From IMG/VR virus record IMGVR_UViG_3300027759_004177, positions 1-64,000 of that record: a stretch of DNA of 64,000 nucleotides. One strand, given 5' to 3'. Shown here piece by piece: positions 38,408-46,601 of this stretch. Below the pieces are notes generated by a model, which saw only the letters and a program-made list of their open reading frames with translations, was not told where the DNA came from and ran no database searches. A program made the translations under genes and the position numbers. The stretch's first letter is position 1, and each line of letters begins with the position of its first letter. This DNA is from a virus.

Positions 38408-38985
38408 GTTACGATACGGTAAACTTCTTCCCAGTTTTTAACTGTACGAACATGGTCGTGATAGTGATGCATATTATGACCATGTTCCATTAACAAACTG
38501 TTGAGACCTAACTTGGCACCTAGTTCGGCATTGGCGATTTTGTCTTCAATCCACCAGCATCCTGTATCTCTGTACGGATATAGTGCCGCATCTTTGTCTG
38601 CCCCAGTATCCAAACACACAATCTTTTGAAATACAGTTTCTCCAAACAATTTACGCAGATTCATTTCACGCAATTTAACAGCATTGGGATCTACACTCAC
38701 ACTGGTGATGCAATGGAATACATATCCGTGTTCTTTGTGTAGTTTTTCCACATAGTACATGGCGTCTCGCAGGGGCGGAAGGAATCCAATACTGGCACTT
38801 TCGTTAAACAACTTGATCAATCTAACTGTCTGTTCTCTACTGATGCCATAACGCTTGCCAATGTCGTAGTCTAAGTTACCGCCGGGTATTTGTTCAAAAC
38901 CATGCTGTTCCATCCAGATTTCAAACGCATATTCCCAGTTAAGGAGTACACCATCGGCATCAACTAATATTACACTTTCTTTCAT
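38392..38985 (-). CDS. HAD-superfamily phosphatase (5'-nucleotidase-like)
   Basis: The 197-residue HAD protein starts MKESVILVDADGVLLNW with motif I (Asp9, Asp11) and has a C-terminal WIEDKIANAELGAKLGL, the motif IV acidic pair. It resembles 5'(3')-deoxyribonucleotidases, perhaps trimming nucleotides during host DNA use. Its end overlaps phoH convergently by 16 bases. Confidence 0.65.
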   Translation of the reverse strand: MKESVILVDADGVLLNWEYAFEIWMEQHGFEQIPGGNLDYDIGKRYGISREQTVRLIKLFNESASIGFLPPLRDAMYYVEKLHKEHGYVFHCITSVSVDPNAVKLREMNLRKLFGETVFQKIVCLDTGADKDAALYPYRDTGCWWIEDKIANAELGAKLGLNSLLMEHGHNMHHYHDHVRTVKNWEEVYRIVTQTSL

Positions 38986-39647
38986 ACGACCTTTACATAA
39001 TTTAATGTTGTGACACAGGCATCGCCACGATATCCATCTCGTTTGTGCGTTTTAACACGCCCTTGTATTTGTCCTGCCTGCACTATTTTCTTTTGTTCTC
39101 TAGCCCAATAAAATATTAAATTGCCTTCGGCATCATGTCCGTACACAGCATAACAGTCCATACTCTTGATATATCTACTGTCGATCAGGGTAAACTCTGT
39201 GATAATTTTATCGCCCATTTGCCCAATATAACGACTGGCATATTCGAATCGAGCACTGAGTTCACGAACATGATCTTTCTTTTGATAGTCACTGGCCAAT
39301 TTTGGTGCCCAGGCCATTAAACCAAAATCTTTGGCAGTTACAGATGGCTGTGACAGCAGATTGTTTATTTGCCCCAAAAACTTATCGTCACGACTGGACA
39401 GGGTCTGCATGATTCCGGTTTGTTGTAGATATTGCACAATGCCTTCAGCATGCTTTCGATCATGATCTGATACTGTCGGTAAGTTGGCACGGTTGCCTTC
39501 AAGATACTCACGTATCAGTTGACGATTGGGGGCAATAGTACGACCGTCGTCTGTAGTGATTGCATCACGTTCAACACGATCCTGGTTGTGTGCAAATGCG
39601 GCTATGGCTGTGGCCAACGCTTCTAAAGTGGGGAATTTTTGCTTCAT
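38982..39647 (-). CDS. OB-fold-like DNA-associated protein
   Basis: The 221-residue protein has a helical N-terminus and a C-terminal part (SRYIGQMGDKIITEFTLIDS, DAEGNLIFYWAREQ, IQGRVKTHKRDGYRGDACVT) that resembles an OB-type domain often attached to phage primases and ssDNA-binding proteins. I infer nucleic-acid binding. It follows a tiny leaderless ORF whose stop overlaps its ATG. Confidence 0.5.
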   Translation of the reverse strand: MKQKFPTLEALATAIAAFAHNQDRVERDAITTDDGRTIAPNRQLIREYLEGNRANLPTVSDHDRKHAEGIVQYLQQTGIMQTLSSRDDKFLGQINNLLSQPSVTAKDFGLMAWAPKLASDYQKKDHVRELSARFEYASRYIGQMGDKIITEFTLIDSRYIKSMDCYAVYGHDAEGNLIFYWAREQKKIVQAGQIQGRVKTHKRDGYRGDACVTTLNYVKVV

Positions 39648-39673
39648 TTGGGTCGCTTATTATCCATTTTCAT
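39644..39673 (-). CDS. Leaderless 9-residue leader peptide ORF
   Basis: MKMDNKRPK begins six bases after a consensus -10 box and ends with TGA overlapping the next ATG (ATGA). Translation would start at the 5' end of the mRNA and re-initiate at the OB-like gene. Confidence 0.4.
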   Translation of the reverse strand: MKMDNKRPK

Positions 39674-39679
39674 ACTGTA

Positions 39680-39708
39680 ATTATAGCATAAATGGATTTA
39701 TTTGTCAA
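39680..39708 (-). promoter_or_regulatory. Perfect consensus sigma70 promoter
   Basis: TTGACA, exactly 17 bases, TATAAT on the minus strand, the full E. coli consensus. The spacer begins AATAAATCC. The start site falls on the ATG of the tiny leader ORF. Confidence 0.8.
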
Positions 39709-39734
39709 CTAACAAATTTACTGTAAATAACTGC

Positions 39735-40631
39735 ATGATTCGACTATATTTAAACGGTGGACACGCCATGGGTGATACACTTATGGCCATGTGTTTGTTT
39801 AACAGCCTGAATCAGCCGGTTCATATAACTACAGGCATAGATTCTTGGTACACCACTTGGAAACGTATTTTTAACATTGGCAATCAAATTAACCTTGATC
39901 CTGTTATAAATTCTGTTGTCTGGATCGATCCGCCACATCCGACTCATTTAGAAAGTTTTAAAATATTCAGTAGGTACGATCAATTTGATCATGTGAACGT
40001 GTTTGGGCAATCTTTACCCGTTGGACGCCGTGGAAAAAAATTAGCGGCAGTACTAATCAACGATGGTAACTATGTAAAAGATTTTGAATTTTTTTCCAAT
40101 ATCAAAGACCATAGTGATCCTTATCCATTTATAAAATTTCATACCAAAAAAACATACAACGCAATCTTAGATTTAATACAAGCAGCCGGCTATGATCCTG
40201 TGATCATTGACAGCCGCAATATATCAATTGAACATAAAGTGTTTGTACTCAATGAACTGTGTGATTTTGTTATAGGGTATGAAGGCGGTATATGCCATTT
40301 GGCACACTCATTAAAAATACCTGCTGTTATATTACCCTGGCGTGTTGTCCCAGGAGAAACGCATCAAACTGATTTTTTACACCTTGATCGAAGAACATAT
40401 TTTGTTCGAGATGTGGATGAAATTTTGTCCTGGTCTGTGGGACATTTTAAAACGTTAATTGATGGATTACATTGCGAAACAGGATACAATAATCAGTGGA
40501 TGACAGAATCCACATTTCCCAATCCTACTAAATTTGTTGATTATTTTAAAGCAGGTTCTACCGATAGCTTTAATGTGCAGATAGATTGGGCACTACAGTA
40601 TATAGATAATCCAACTCTAGGCGGATATTAA
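39735..40631 (+). CDS. GT9-like glycosyltransferase
   Basis: The protein of about 298 residues starts MIRLYLNGGHAMGDTL, a Gly-rich loop like heptosyltransferases, and has CDFVIGYEGGICHLAHSLKI and ILPW, resembling the donor site of GT-B family 9 (ADP-heptose transferases). It may alter LPS or another surface glycan. It is on the plus strand; a farther upstream ATG (39702) is less likely. Confidence 0.6.
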   Translation: MIRLYLNGGHAMGDTLMAMCLFNSLNQPVHITTGIDSWYTTWKRIFNIGNQINLDPVINSVVWIDPPHPTHLESFKIFSRYDQFDHVNVFGQSLPVGRRGKKLAAVLINDGNYVKDFEFFSNIKDHSDPYPFIKFHTKKTYNAILDLIQAAGYDPVIIDSRNISIEHKVFVLNELCDFVIGYEGGICHLAHSLKIPAVILPWRVVPGETHQTDFLHLDRRTYFVRDVDEILSWSVGHFKTLIDGLHCETGYNNQWMTESTFPNPTKFVDYFKAGSTDSFNVQIDWALQYIDNPTLGGY

Positions 40632-40870
40632 CCTTTTTTAAATCTAGCTACGTATTGGTGTAGGCTATTGAGATAAGCAGTTTGGTTGGTCAATTTGGAT
40701 TCTAAACGGTCTAATCGACCTTTTAACTCATGATTCTGTTGCTGTAATTGTTCCACTGTGACAGTGGCTTCTTTGAGACGTTTTTCGTGGTTAAGCAAAT
40801 TGGGACGTGGCGGAGCATTGGGATCCACAGCCCGTTTCTTTTTGACCTTGTACATATCAAGTAAGCTCAT
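40628..40870 (-). CDS. Small coiled-coil protein
   Basis: The 80-residue basic protein has MYKVKKKRAVDPNAPPRPNL then a coiled coil (VEQLQQQNHELKGRLDRLES). It is coupled to the cupin gene by ATGA and overlaps the end of the convergent glycosyltransferase by four bases. The function is unknown. Confidence 0.55.
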   Translation of the reverse strand: MSLLDMYKVKKKRAVDPNAPPRPNLLNHEKRLKEATVTVEQLQQQNHELKGRLDRLESKLTNQTAYLNSLHQYVARFKKG

Positions 40871-41190
40871 ATGTAATATTTATCTGCGGGTAAGGAAGGT
40901 AATTTTATCGCTACAACTTCAGTATCTTCAAGATAGTGTGCGTGGTAATGTTCGCCTGGTTCACTGACATAGATATCCCCAGGTCCAAATTCTTCTCCGT
41001 TGATTATCATGCGACCTTTTGTGATCAATTGTAATTCTGTGATTACTTTGTGATAGTGCGGGATATCTACTGCACCGGCCGGATTGCCTTGCCAACATAC
41101 TTCAAATTCTTTTGTGCGTATTACGGCCTTGGGGAAATCTCCTACAAACCAGCCACGGTCACCGCTGTCACTGAGCCGGTACTTCTTCAT
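40867..41190 (-). CDS. Cupin-fold protein
   Basis: The 107-residue protein has the cupin motifs VDIPHYHKVITELQLITKG and PGDIYVSEPGEHYHAHY, with His residues for a metal. It resembles small sugar isomerases or regulatory cupins. The substrate is unknown. It overlaps the end of the gene upstream. Confidence 0.7.
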   Translation of the reverse strand: MKKYRLSDSGDRGWFVGDFPKAVIRTKEFEVCWQGNPAGAVDIPHYHKVITELQLITKGRMIINGEEFGPGDIYVSEPGEHYHAHYLEDTEVVAIKLPSLPADKYYI

Positions 41191-41533
41191 CTTTGGTTTC
41201 TTCTTTGGGAATAAACTGTTCCAAGTAGGGCATGTCCAACTGTGCCATCACATTGATCACATACTTGGGATAGGCTTCTAAGAAATACTTGAACAGGCCA
41301 TCAAAATCTCGTTGTTCACTATTGTATCTGTTTTGTACCACAGTTTTTTCACTGAGGTTTAATACTATGCCTGCATACTGACTATCTTTGCTGGTCAGTC
41401 CTTTGGTAAATTCAATACGTTCGTCGTACTGATAGTTGTCGGGGTTTTTATTCCATCCGGCAATCTGTGTTTGCACACCGGGGCGAGGTTTTTGTACATA
41501 AAATGCCACTAGGTGTAGGTCTTTGATTTTCAT
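41168..41533 (-). CDS. Conserved T4-like phage protein next to clamp loader
   Basis: The 121-residue protein (MKIKDLHLVAFYVQKPRPGV, FDGLFKYFLEAYPKYVINVM) is coupled to the clamp-loader gene. T4 has gp62 at this place, but I cannot match this sequence to gp62. It may be a loader-associated or unrelated protein. Confidence 0.5.
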   Translation of the reverse strand: MKIKDLHLVAFYVQKPRPGVQTQIAGWNKNPDNYQYDERIEFTKGLTSKDSQYAGIVLNLSEKTVVQNRYNSEQRDFDGLFKYFLEAYPKYVINVMAQLDMPYLEQFIPKEETKDEEVPAQ

Positions 41534-42447
41534 AGTTGTGTAAGTTCAATAAGTGTTGCGGATAAGTTAATCTCTGGATCAGAACACATGGTATGATTGA
41601 CTAGTCCTTTGCGTATGGCCAAAATTGCTTCGTCTTGTTTGGCTGGATCCTTTGACCATAACTCTAAGTTGTCGTACATCCAACGAAAAATTTCATCCAT
41701 GTCTTCACCAGCAGCTTGACTGCAAATACTTTTACGTGCTTCTGTAATCTTACCTGCTTTGAACAAAGTAACAGCATCCAGTTTCCAATCTTTGATACCG
41801 CGATCGTTTTCACCTGGTGTAGTCAATGTGCCTGTGGTTGAGTTTGCTTGTAACAAGTTCAGGCACTTGCGTAAGTCTGGGTATGTGGCCTTGACATAGC
41901 TGTCTAGGGTATCTAGATCAAACTCTACTGCTTCAGTAACCAATACTGTGGCAGTACGAGCAGTAAACTCTGTTACATCACTTTTATCAATATGAAAACC
42001 CTGGCAACGACTGTGCAAGGCTGGGATAATCTTGTGTGGCAAGTTGCAAGTAAGGATAAAGCGAGCTGACTCCTGATAGGTTTCCATGAGTCCACGCATG
42101 ATGGCCTGTGCATTGTGCGTCAAGTAGTCGGCTTCGTCCAAGAGTACCACTTTGAACGGACCAAATGGCATTGTACTAACAAAGCCTTCCACTCGGGTTT
42201 TAATAAAGTCGACTCCATTATCTCTTGAAGCGTTGATGTGTAGGGTGTCGTAGTCTTCGATTCCGAGTTCATTGATTAGTACCTTGGCTAGTGTGGTTTT
42301 ACCTGTGCCTGGACTACCACTTAACAGTATATGCGGAATGGCACCTTCCCGGATCCACGAATCAACCTGTGTACGTTGATTGGCATCAGTGAACACATAG
42401 TCACCAACTGTTTTGGGTCTGTATTTTTCTGTCCAGAGTTCTTTCAT
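41530..42447 (-). CDS. Clamp loader large subunit (T4 gp44-like)
   Basis: The 305-residue AAA+ ATPase has MKELWTEKYRPKTVGDYVFT, Walker A GSPGTGKTT (44-52), VVLLDEADYL (Walker B) and FILTCNLPHKIIPALHSRCQ with the sensor and arginine-finger region. It loads the sliding clamp onto primed DNA. It overlaps the next small gene by ATGA. Confidence 0.9.
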   Translation of the reverse strand: MKELWTEKYRPKTVGDYVFTDANQRTQVDSWIREGAIPHILLSGSPGTGKTTLAKVLINELGIEDYDTLHINASRDNGVDFIKTRVEGFVSTMPFGPFKVVLLDEADYLTHNAQAIMRGLMETYQESARFILTCNLPHKIIPALHSRCQGFHIDKSDVTEFTARTATVLVTEAVEFDLDTLDSYVKATYPDLRKCLNLLQANSTTGTLTTPGENDRGIKDWKLDAVTLFKAGKITEARKSICSQAAGEDMDEIFRWMYDNLELWSKDPAKQDEAILAIRKGLVNHTMCSDPEINLSATLIELTQL

Positions 42448-42635
42448 TTTTTTACCTGATTGATTATTGATTTTGCTATTGTGTTGGCACGGTCGTCTTG
42501 AATTGAGTAGACATGTAATTGGTCCGCCATGTTGCGAATACGTTGGCTTAGTGCGCCATTGCCAATTTCTGATTCAACTAAATGAGCAATATTGTGTAAT
42601 TGAATAACAGCATCAACTAGCTTGATATTTCTCAT
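42444..42635 (-). CDS. Hypothetical 63-residue helical protein
   Basis: This protein (LVDAVIQLHNIAHLVESEIG) has no known domain. It is coupled on both sides by ATGA overlaps to the clamp loader and a small membrane peptide. Confidence 0.55.
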   Translation of the reverse strand: MRNIKLVDAVIQLHNIAHLVESEIGNGALSQRIRNMADQLHVYSIQDDRANTIAKSIINQVKK

Positions 42636-42772
42636 ACTAGTTCTTCGGCAATGCCCAGTAATTCTGCTGTTATTAACAAACCAGCAGCAATTTGTAAATC
42701 ATAATATGCTAAAAAATAGCAGGCGGCGATACGCAATGCACTCTTGACGAGGCTGATATTTCTGTGATTCAT
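42632..42772 (-). CDS. 46-residue hydrophobic peptide
   Basis: The ORF MNHRNISLVKSALRIAACYF then hydrophobic to the end suggests one membrane segment. It is coupled by ATGA to the next gene. Confidence 0.5.
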   Translation of the reverse strand: MNHRNISLVKSALRIAACYFLAYYDLQIAAGLLITAELLGIAEELV

Positions 42773-42978
42773 TTTTTACCTTTGAAAAATTTAATTAAAT
42801 TATAAAAACGTGTTTTGTATGGACTAGCCAAAATCTGGTTAACTATACTTGGATGATGCGGACAACGCCCTTGCATGTAATCGCAGGCAGGAGTGTACTG
42901 TTGTTTACATAAACTACAACGTGGTGGTTTGCTGCTTACTTGTTTTTGAGTATGTCTACTACTCGTTCCTGTTCCCAT
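42769..42978 (-). CDS. Small zinc-ribbon-like protein
   Basis: The 69-residue basic protein has CSLCKQQYTPACDYMQGRCP, a Cys-His cluster that could bind zinc. The start overlaps the upstream gene by 43 bases, so the real start may be later. Confidence 0.5.
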   Translation of the reverse strand: MGTGTSSRHTQKQVSSKPPRCSLCKQQYTPACDYMQGRCPHHPSIVNQILASPYKTRFYNLIKFFKGKK

Positions 42979-43160
42979 AGTTCTTCCCCGACAAATTTTG
43001 GTAACCGATTATATTCTTCTTCTAGCCAACATTTTAACATATACAGTTCGTGTTTGCAAGAACTACTTGTCCATCCGTCATTGTAAGGACTGTGTATTTC
43101 GCCCAAACTGGTACGTATAGCAGAGTATGCTGATTCTATATCAGGTTTGCGGAATCCCAT
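42936..43160 (-). CDS. Hypothetical 74-residue protein
   Basis: Features are GFRKPDIESAYSAIRTSLGE and SSCKHELYMLKCWLEEEYN. Its start overlaps the stop of the upstream ORF. The function is unknown. Confidence 0.55.
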   Translation of the reverse strand: MGFRKPDIESAYSAIRTSLGEIHSPYNDGWTSSSCKHELYMLKCWLEEEYNRLPKFVGEELWEQERVVDILKNK

Positions 43161-43309
43161 TAACTTGGAATAATATGTGGAATGTAAGGAACGTTTCTAG
43201 GGCCGTGGCGTTGTTCCAACAACATTCTGGCCTCTGCTAAATCTCGAGCCCACACACGATCCTTTTTCTCGCCTTCGGGTGTGCGTACAGTGGTTTCGTA
43301 CATGGGCAT
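43160..43309 (-). CDS. Hypothetical 49-residue protein
   Basis: The ORF starts MPMYETTVRTPEGEKKDRVW and ends near IPHIIPS; a second ATG six bases in is possible. It lies directly after groES. Confidence 0.45.
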   Translation of the reverse strand: MPMYETTVRTPEGEKKDRVWARDLAEARMLLEQRHGPRNVPYIPHIIPS

Positions 43310-43310
43310 A

Positions 43311-43685
43311 TTACCAACGATCCACTTTGTCTTTTAATACAGCATCGCTTAGGCTATCGTCCCCGGTAGGTTCAGAATCTGAAACCAGTAAAATGTCGTT
43401 TGGGTCAACTCGGCGAATAGTTACTTCTCCTGCGGTGTCTTCGATGGTGACACCACGAGTCCAACGACCATGACTTACCAGGATCCATTGTCCAATTCGG
43501 ATATCTTGTTGATCTGGACCAGTGGCATATACCCTGGCCCAGCGTGGTCTGATACCAGCGGTACGGGCATCATCGTTTAGCAAATAGATGCCACTGCTTA
43601 ATTGACGTTCTTTGAAATTCATGTCAGCTACCAGCACATGATCATTTAATGCCTTGATTGATGTTACTTTGATAGGTTTAAACAT
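43311..43685 (-). CDS. GroES-like co-chaperonin (T4 gp31-like)
   Basis: The 124-residue protein has the Cpn10 layout: IKALNDHVLVADMNFKERQL with mobile-loop region SSGIYLLNDDARTAG, then RVYATGPDQQDIRIGQWIL and DPNDILLVSD. T4 gp31 replaces GroES so that GroEL can fold the capsid protein; a similar role is inferred. Confidence 0.8.
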   Translation of the reverse strand: MFKPIKVTSIKALNDHVLVADMNFKERQLSSGIYLLNDDARTAGIRPRWARVYATGPDQQDIRIGQWILVSHGRWTRGVTIEDTAGEVTIRRVDPNDILLVSDSEPTGDDSLSDAVLKDKVDRW

Positions 43686-43687
43686 AA

Positions 43688-44143
43688 TTAGATTCTTGTG
43701 GGCCCGTTTGATGTCTTGGAATTTGGCATAGGTTCTTGTTTGACCACCGTGGTTTTTGCCACACTACCAGCCAACGTACCACGTGCCGGTGGAGCGACAG
43801 GTTCTGTAGATTCTACAGGTTCGATTGAAGTCGGTTGTACTAGATTGGTCGCCAAATCATGCAATTCCTTGGCTCGGTTACTTTCAATCAATGATTGTTG
43901 TTGAGCATACACCTCTGGATCGTTAGGGCTATATCCGCCTGTGCGTTTAGTAGGTGCAGGATTTACAGCATAGACCTGATCCATCACTTGATTGCGTCCA
44001 GCAATAACTTTGCCGCCAACACCAAGTCGGTCTCCGCGAGCATTAACTTTCATGTTGCCCACGGCATTGACTGTTTCGTTGGCCAGTTTGACCTTGTCCA
44101 TGTCAATGGTTTTACCGCGAGCTGTTTTGTATACTTTTGTCAT
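43688..44143 (-). CDS. Conserved phage protein, unknown function
   Basis: The 151-residue protein starts MTKVYKTARGKTIDMDKVKL and has AVGNMKVNARGDRLGVGG, a signature I recall in T4-like phages without function. The rest is Pro/Thr-rich. It has a TATAAATA promoter and an AGGAG site. Confidence 0.65.
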   Translation of the reverse strand: MTKVYKTARGKTIDMDKVKLANETVNAVGNMKVNARGDRLGVGGKVIAGRNQVMDQVYAVNPAPTKRTGGYSPNDPEVYAQQQSLIESNRAKELHDLATNLVQPTSIEPVESTEPVAPPARGTLAGSVAKTTVVKQEPMPNSKTSNGPTRI

Positions 44144-44163
44144 TGTGCTTCTCCTATATGCAT

Positions 44164-44171
44164 TATTTATA
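44164..44171 (-). promoter_or_regulatory. T4-like late promoter (TATAAATA)
   Basis: A perfect TATAAATA on the minus strand, followed by ATGCATATAGGAGAAGC before the ATG at 44143. Confidence 0.55.
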
Positions 44172-44182
44172 AACTGGGTAGT

Positions 44183-44707
44183 TTATTTTAAAAATTCTTC
44201 GATCGGAAGATCATAATACAAACTGTTAATTTTGTGTACACCCAACAGATATAAAATGTAACTTGCTGTGCTAGATCCACGTCCCAATCCCCACACTACA
44301 CCATTCTTACGCATGGTATCAACAAAATATTTTAAATAACGCAACAGGTTAAACAAGTCACGTTCTTGATACAGCAATAGTTCTTGACCCACTCGTTGCA
44401 GTTCTTCCTGCGTAGTACACAAACTTAAAACGTGCTGGGCTATATCTAATTCCAAATACTCTAGGGGCATGTGCCATGTGGATTGCTGAATGTGATCAAA
44501 TAGTTCTTGCGGAACCGGCTCTTTGTAATCCAGCGGCAAGTATCTTTTTAATAAAGGAAAGTCTAAATGTAATTTCTGTACCGAATGATTATAGGACTCA
44601 GGATCTGTGATACTAAAATTTTCAATCCGGAGATCAGGATTGCGATACAACTCATCCACCAACTCACTGCTTGAGATAACCAATTGTCCGTAGGGATCAA
44701 ACTTCAT
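44183..44707 (-). CDS. DnaE (Pol III alpha)-like fragment protein
   Basis: The 174-residue protein ends with VWGLGRGSSTASYILYLLG followed by YYDLPIEEFLK, resembling the GRGSAAGSLVAY core of bacterial Pol III alpha, but without the catalytic Asp residues of the palm. The N-terminal part has helical segments like the DnaE fingers/palm side. It may be a decoy, a fossil or a clamp-binding regulator. It is coupled to the next gene by ATGA. Confidence 0.6.
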   Translation of the reverse strand: MKFDPYGQLVISSSELVDELYRNPDLRIENFSITDPESYNHSVQKLHLDFPLLKRYLPLDYKEPVPQELFDHIQQSTWHMPLEYLELDIAQHVLSLCTTQEELQRVGQELLLYQERDLFNLLRYLKYFVDTMRKNGVVWGLGRGSSTASYILYLLGVHKINSLYYDLPIEEFLK

Positions 44708-44940
44708 TGAATGTCTATAATGTTTTTAAATTGTTTGGATTGTTTTTCCATGTCCTGTAGCGCCTTGGCATTACGAACTTGTATTTCTGCCTGGTAGTCT
44801 TGCATCAGCATCTGTAATTGCTGAACCATGGCTGGTTGTCCAATTTGATAAGCATAGGTAATACGTTTGAGCAAATCCCCGTATTTGTTATTAAGCTCAT
44901 CTAAGGTTAATTTAGATAGGTCTGGTAATAATGGATGCAT
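44704..44940 (-). CDS. Small helical protein
   Basis: The 78-residue protein (MHPLLPDLSKLTLDELNNKY, MQDYQAEIQVRN) is helical and acidic. It sits just downstream of a strong promoter and is coupled to the DnaE-like gene. The function is unknown. Confidence 0.6.
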   Translation of the reverse strand: MHPLLPDLSKLTLDELNNKYGDLLKRITYAYQIGQPAMVQQLQMLMQDYQAEIQVRNAKALQDMEKQSKQFKNIIDIQ

Positions 44941-44947
44941 AATAAAC

Positions 44948-44987
44948 GACTCCTTGTATAATTATATAGCAATTATCGCAAGGAGTC
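44948..44987. repeat. 9-bp inverted repeat around promoter and ribosome site
   Basis: GACTCCTTG at 44948-44956 and its complement CAAGGAGTC at 44979-44987. One arm overlaps the -35 box and the other the AAGGAG ribosome site of the 44704 gene. Transcripts that read through from upstream could fold and hide the ribosome site. Confidence 0.5.
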
Positions 44988-44989
44988 AA
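44961..44989 (-). promoter_or_regulatory. sigma70-type promoter
   Basis: TTGACT, 17 bases, TATAAT on the minus strand, feeding the 44704 and DnaE-like genes. Confidence 0.65.
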
Positions 44990-45007
44990 CGGATATTTTT
45001 GGATGTA

Positions 45008-46243
45008 TTACCAAGCTGCTAAGTTAGCTCGTTTCCAATTGTTGGCGCCCAAGCAGATATAAACATAACTGGTATCGTAACTGATTTGGCCAGTTGCACC
45101 AATGCTGTTTGCAAAACTTGGCACATAGGTGTTGCTCACAAATAAATTGGCATTGGCCACAATACCTGCGGTATTGATAGTAAGTTTTTTGACTGCTGTG
45201 GTTGTTTTAGTATTGGTAGTATAGAATTCTAGTCGGCTACCAATGTTGGCCACTGTTTGATTTTCATCGGCCAGCATGTCAATACGGGTGGTAGTGATAG
45301 TGGGCCAACCACTGTTGACTGCGGTGTTGGCATGATAAGGAGTTGCACCAAAACGTGCTACGATATCTCCACTGTTAACAGCACTAGGAACACCTACATT
45401 ACCATTGAAACGACGACCCACAAAGGCCGCATAGTGACTATGCCCGGCAGCAGATGAATTTCCTTGTGCGTCTAGGTAAAAACGACCAGGGTAATTTTCT
45501 TGCCCAGTAATATGCAGCATAACACCACTGTTCTGTGGCAATAAAATAGCACCAGCGGCATTGCCAGTGATCGTAACACTACTACGAGAACTAACAGTAC
45601 TATCAATAACAGTTAAATTTCCGGTAACTTGTGTGTTACCACGAAGCGTACTACGGTTACGCATGGAGTCAGCGATAAAATATGTTGATCCGCCGTCAAT
45701 ACTGCTAAAATCAAAAATGTAGTTGCCATTGGCATCAAATGTGATAGCACTAGTAGCACTAGAGTATCCACTGATATCACTTACACCAATACTGACTGAC
45801 GCGGGCAATGTCAGTGTTTGTGTGGTATAGTCGGATATCACAATCCACACACGCACAGCACCGTAACCGCCGGCTGTGCCTACAGAAGGCCAGCCACTCA
45901 AGGCCAGGGTTACTGCACCACTGGCAGTGATCTTTTGAAAATTGCCCACTGTGAAATTTACAGTGGCAGTACCACTGATACTGCCCAGGTCTACCAGAGC
46001 CTGTGTCCATGCTTTGAGCTGTGGACGAATAAGTTGTGTGCCGGCCATGTCATTGTTGAGTGTAGACCCATCCAATGCCGCGGTTAAAATAGCTTTGCTC
46101 TGCAGATCAGTAATCTCATTGCGAGCAAATGTAAAGTTGTTTTTGGTGTTGGTAAAGTTGTCGCGAAATCCCTGACTGGAGTTGTCCTGTCCGGCTACGG
46201 GAAATGTACCGTCGATGTTGGTTGGAACGATTCTTGATGCCAT
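45008..46243 (-). CDS. Tail fibre / adhesin-type structural protein
   Basis: The 411-residue protein is Thr/Ser/Gly-rich and beta-heavy, with an N-terminal module DGTFPVAGQDNSSQGFRDNF and a C-terminal GATGQISYDTSYVYICLGAN. Both ends are shared with the short gene next door. It probably forms a trimeric fibre end or adaptor. It has its own TAAATA promoter. Confidence 0.75.
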   Translation of the reverse strand: MASRIVPTNIDGTFPVAGQDNSSQGFRDNFTNTKNNFTFARNEITDLQSKAILTAALDGSTLNNDMAGTQLIRPQLKAWTQALVDLGSISGTATVNFTVGNFQKITASGAVTLALSGWPSVGTAGGYGAVRVWIVISDYTTQTLTLPASVSIGVSDISGYSSATSAITFDANGNYIFDFSSIDGGSTYFIADSMRNRSTLRGNTQVTGNLTVIDSTVSSRSSVTITGNAAGAILLPQNSGVMLHITGQENYPGRFYLDAQGNSSAAGHSHYAAFVGRRFNGNVGVPSAVNSGDIVARFGATPYHANTAVNSGWPTITTTRIDMLADENQTVANIGSRLEFYTTNTKTTTAVKKLTINTAGIVANANLFVSNTYVPSFANSIGATGQISYDTSYVYICLGANNWKRANLAAW

Positions 46244-46265
46244 TTATCTTATCCTAATTATTGTA

Positions 46266-46271
46266 TATTTA
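46266..46271 (-). promoter_or_regulatory. T4-like late promoter motif (CATAAATATACAA)
   Basis: TAAATA core 23 bases upstream of the 411-residue fibre gene ATG. Confidence 0.4.
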
Positions 46272-46280
46272 TGAAGCCGT

Positions 46281-46601
46281 TTACCAGGTGCTTACATTTG
46301 CTCGGACCCAGGAATTGGTCGCAATACACACATACAAATGCTGACTGGTCCAGGCTATTTGTCCCACTGTACCGGAACTGCTGGCACTGGCGGGATAGCT
46401 GACGTTGCCCACGTTACCGGTAATGTAAGTAACTTTTGGTGTTAGTGCTACGTCGTCTTGCAAATCCGTAATTTCAAGTCTTGCGGTGTTTAGATTATTT
46501 TTAATATTTCTAAAATTATCTCTAAAACCCTGTGTGTCATTGTCTTGCCCGGCTATTGGGTAAGTAATGTCAATGTTGTTTGAGTTTATAGTTGATGCCA
46601 T
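46281..46601 (-). CDS. Short tail-fibre paralogue
   Basis: The 106-residue protein has DITYPIAGQDNDTQGFRDNF at the start and GTVGQIAWTSQHLYVCIATN at the end, like the larger 45008 protein but without the 300-residue middle. It looks like an internal-deletion copy or a separate cap or connector protein. Confidence 0.7.
   Translation of the reverse strand: MASTINSNNIDITYPIAGQDNDTQGFRDNFRNIKNNLNTARLEITDLQDDVALTPKVTYITGNVGNVSYPASASSSGTVGQIAWTSQHLYVCIATNSWVRANVSTW

Noticed and set aside
39724-39729. TAAATA late promoter for the plus-strand glycosyltransferase
   Set aside because: Six bases before the ATG, too close to be credible without mapping data.
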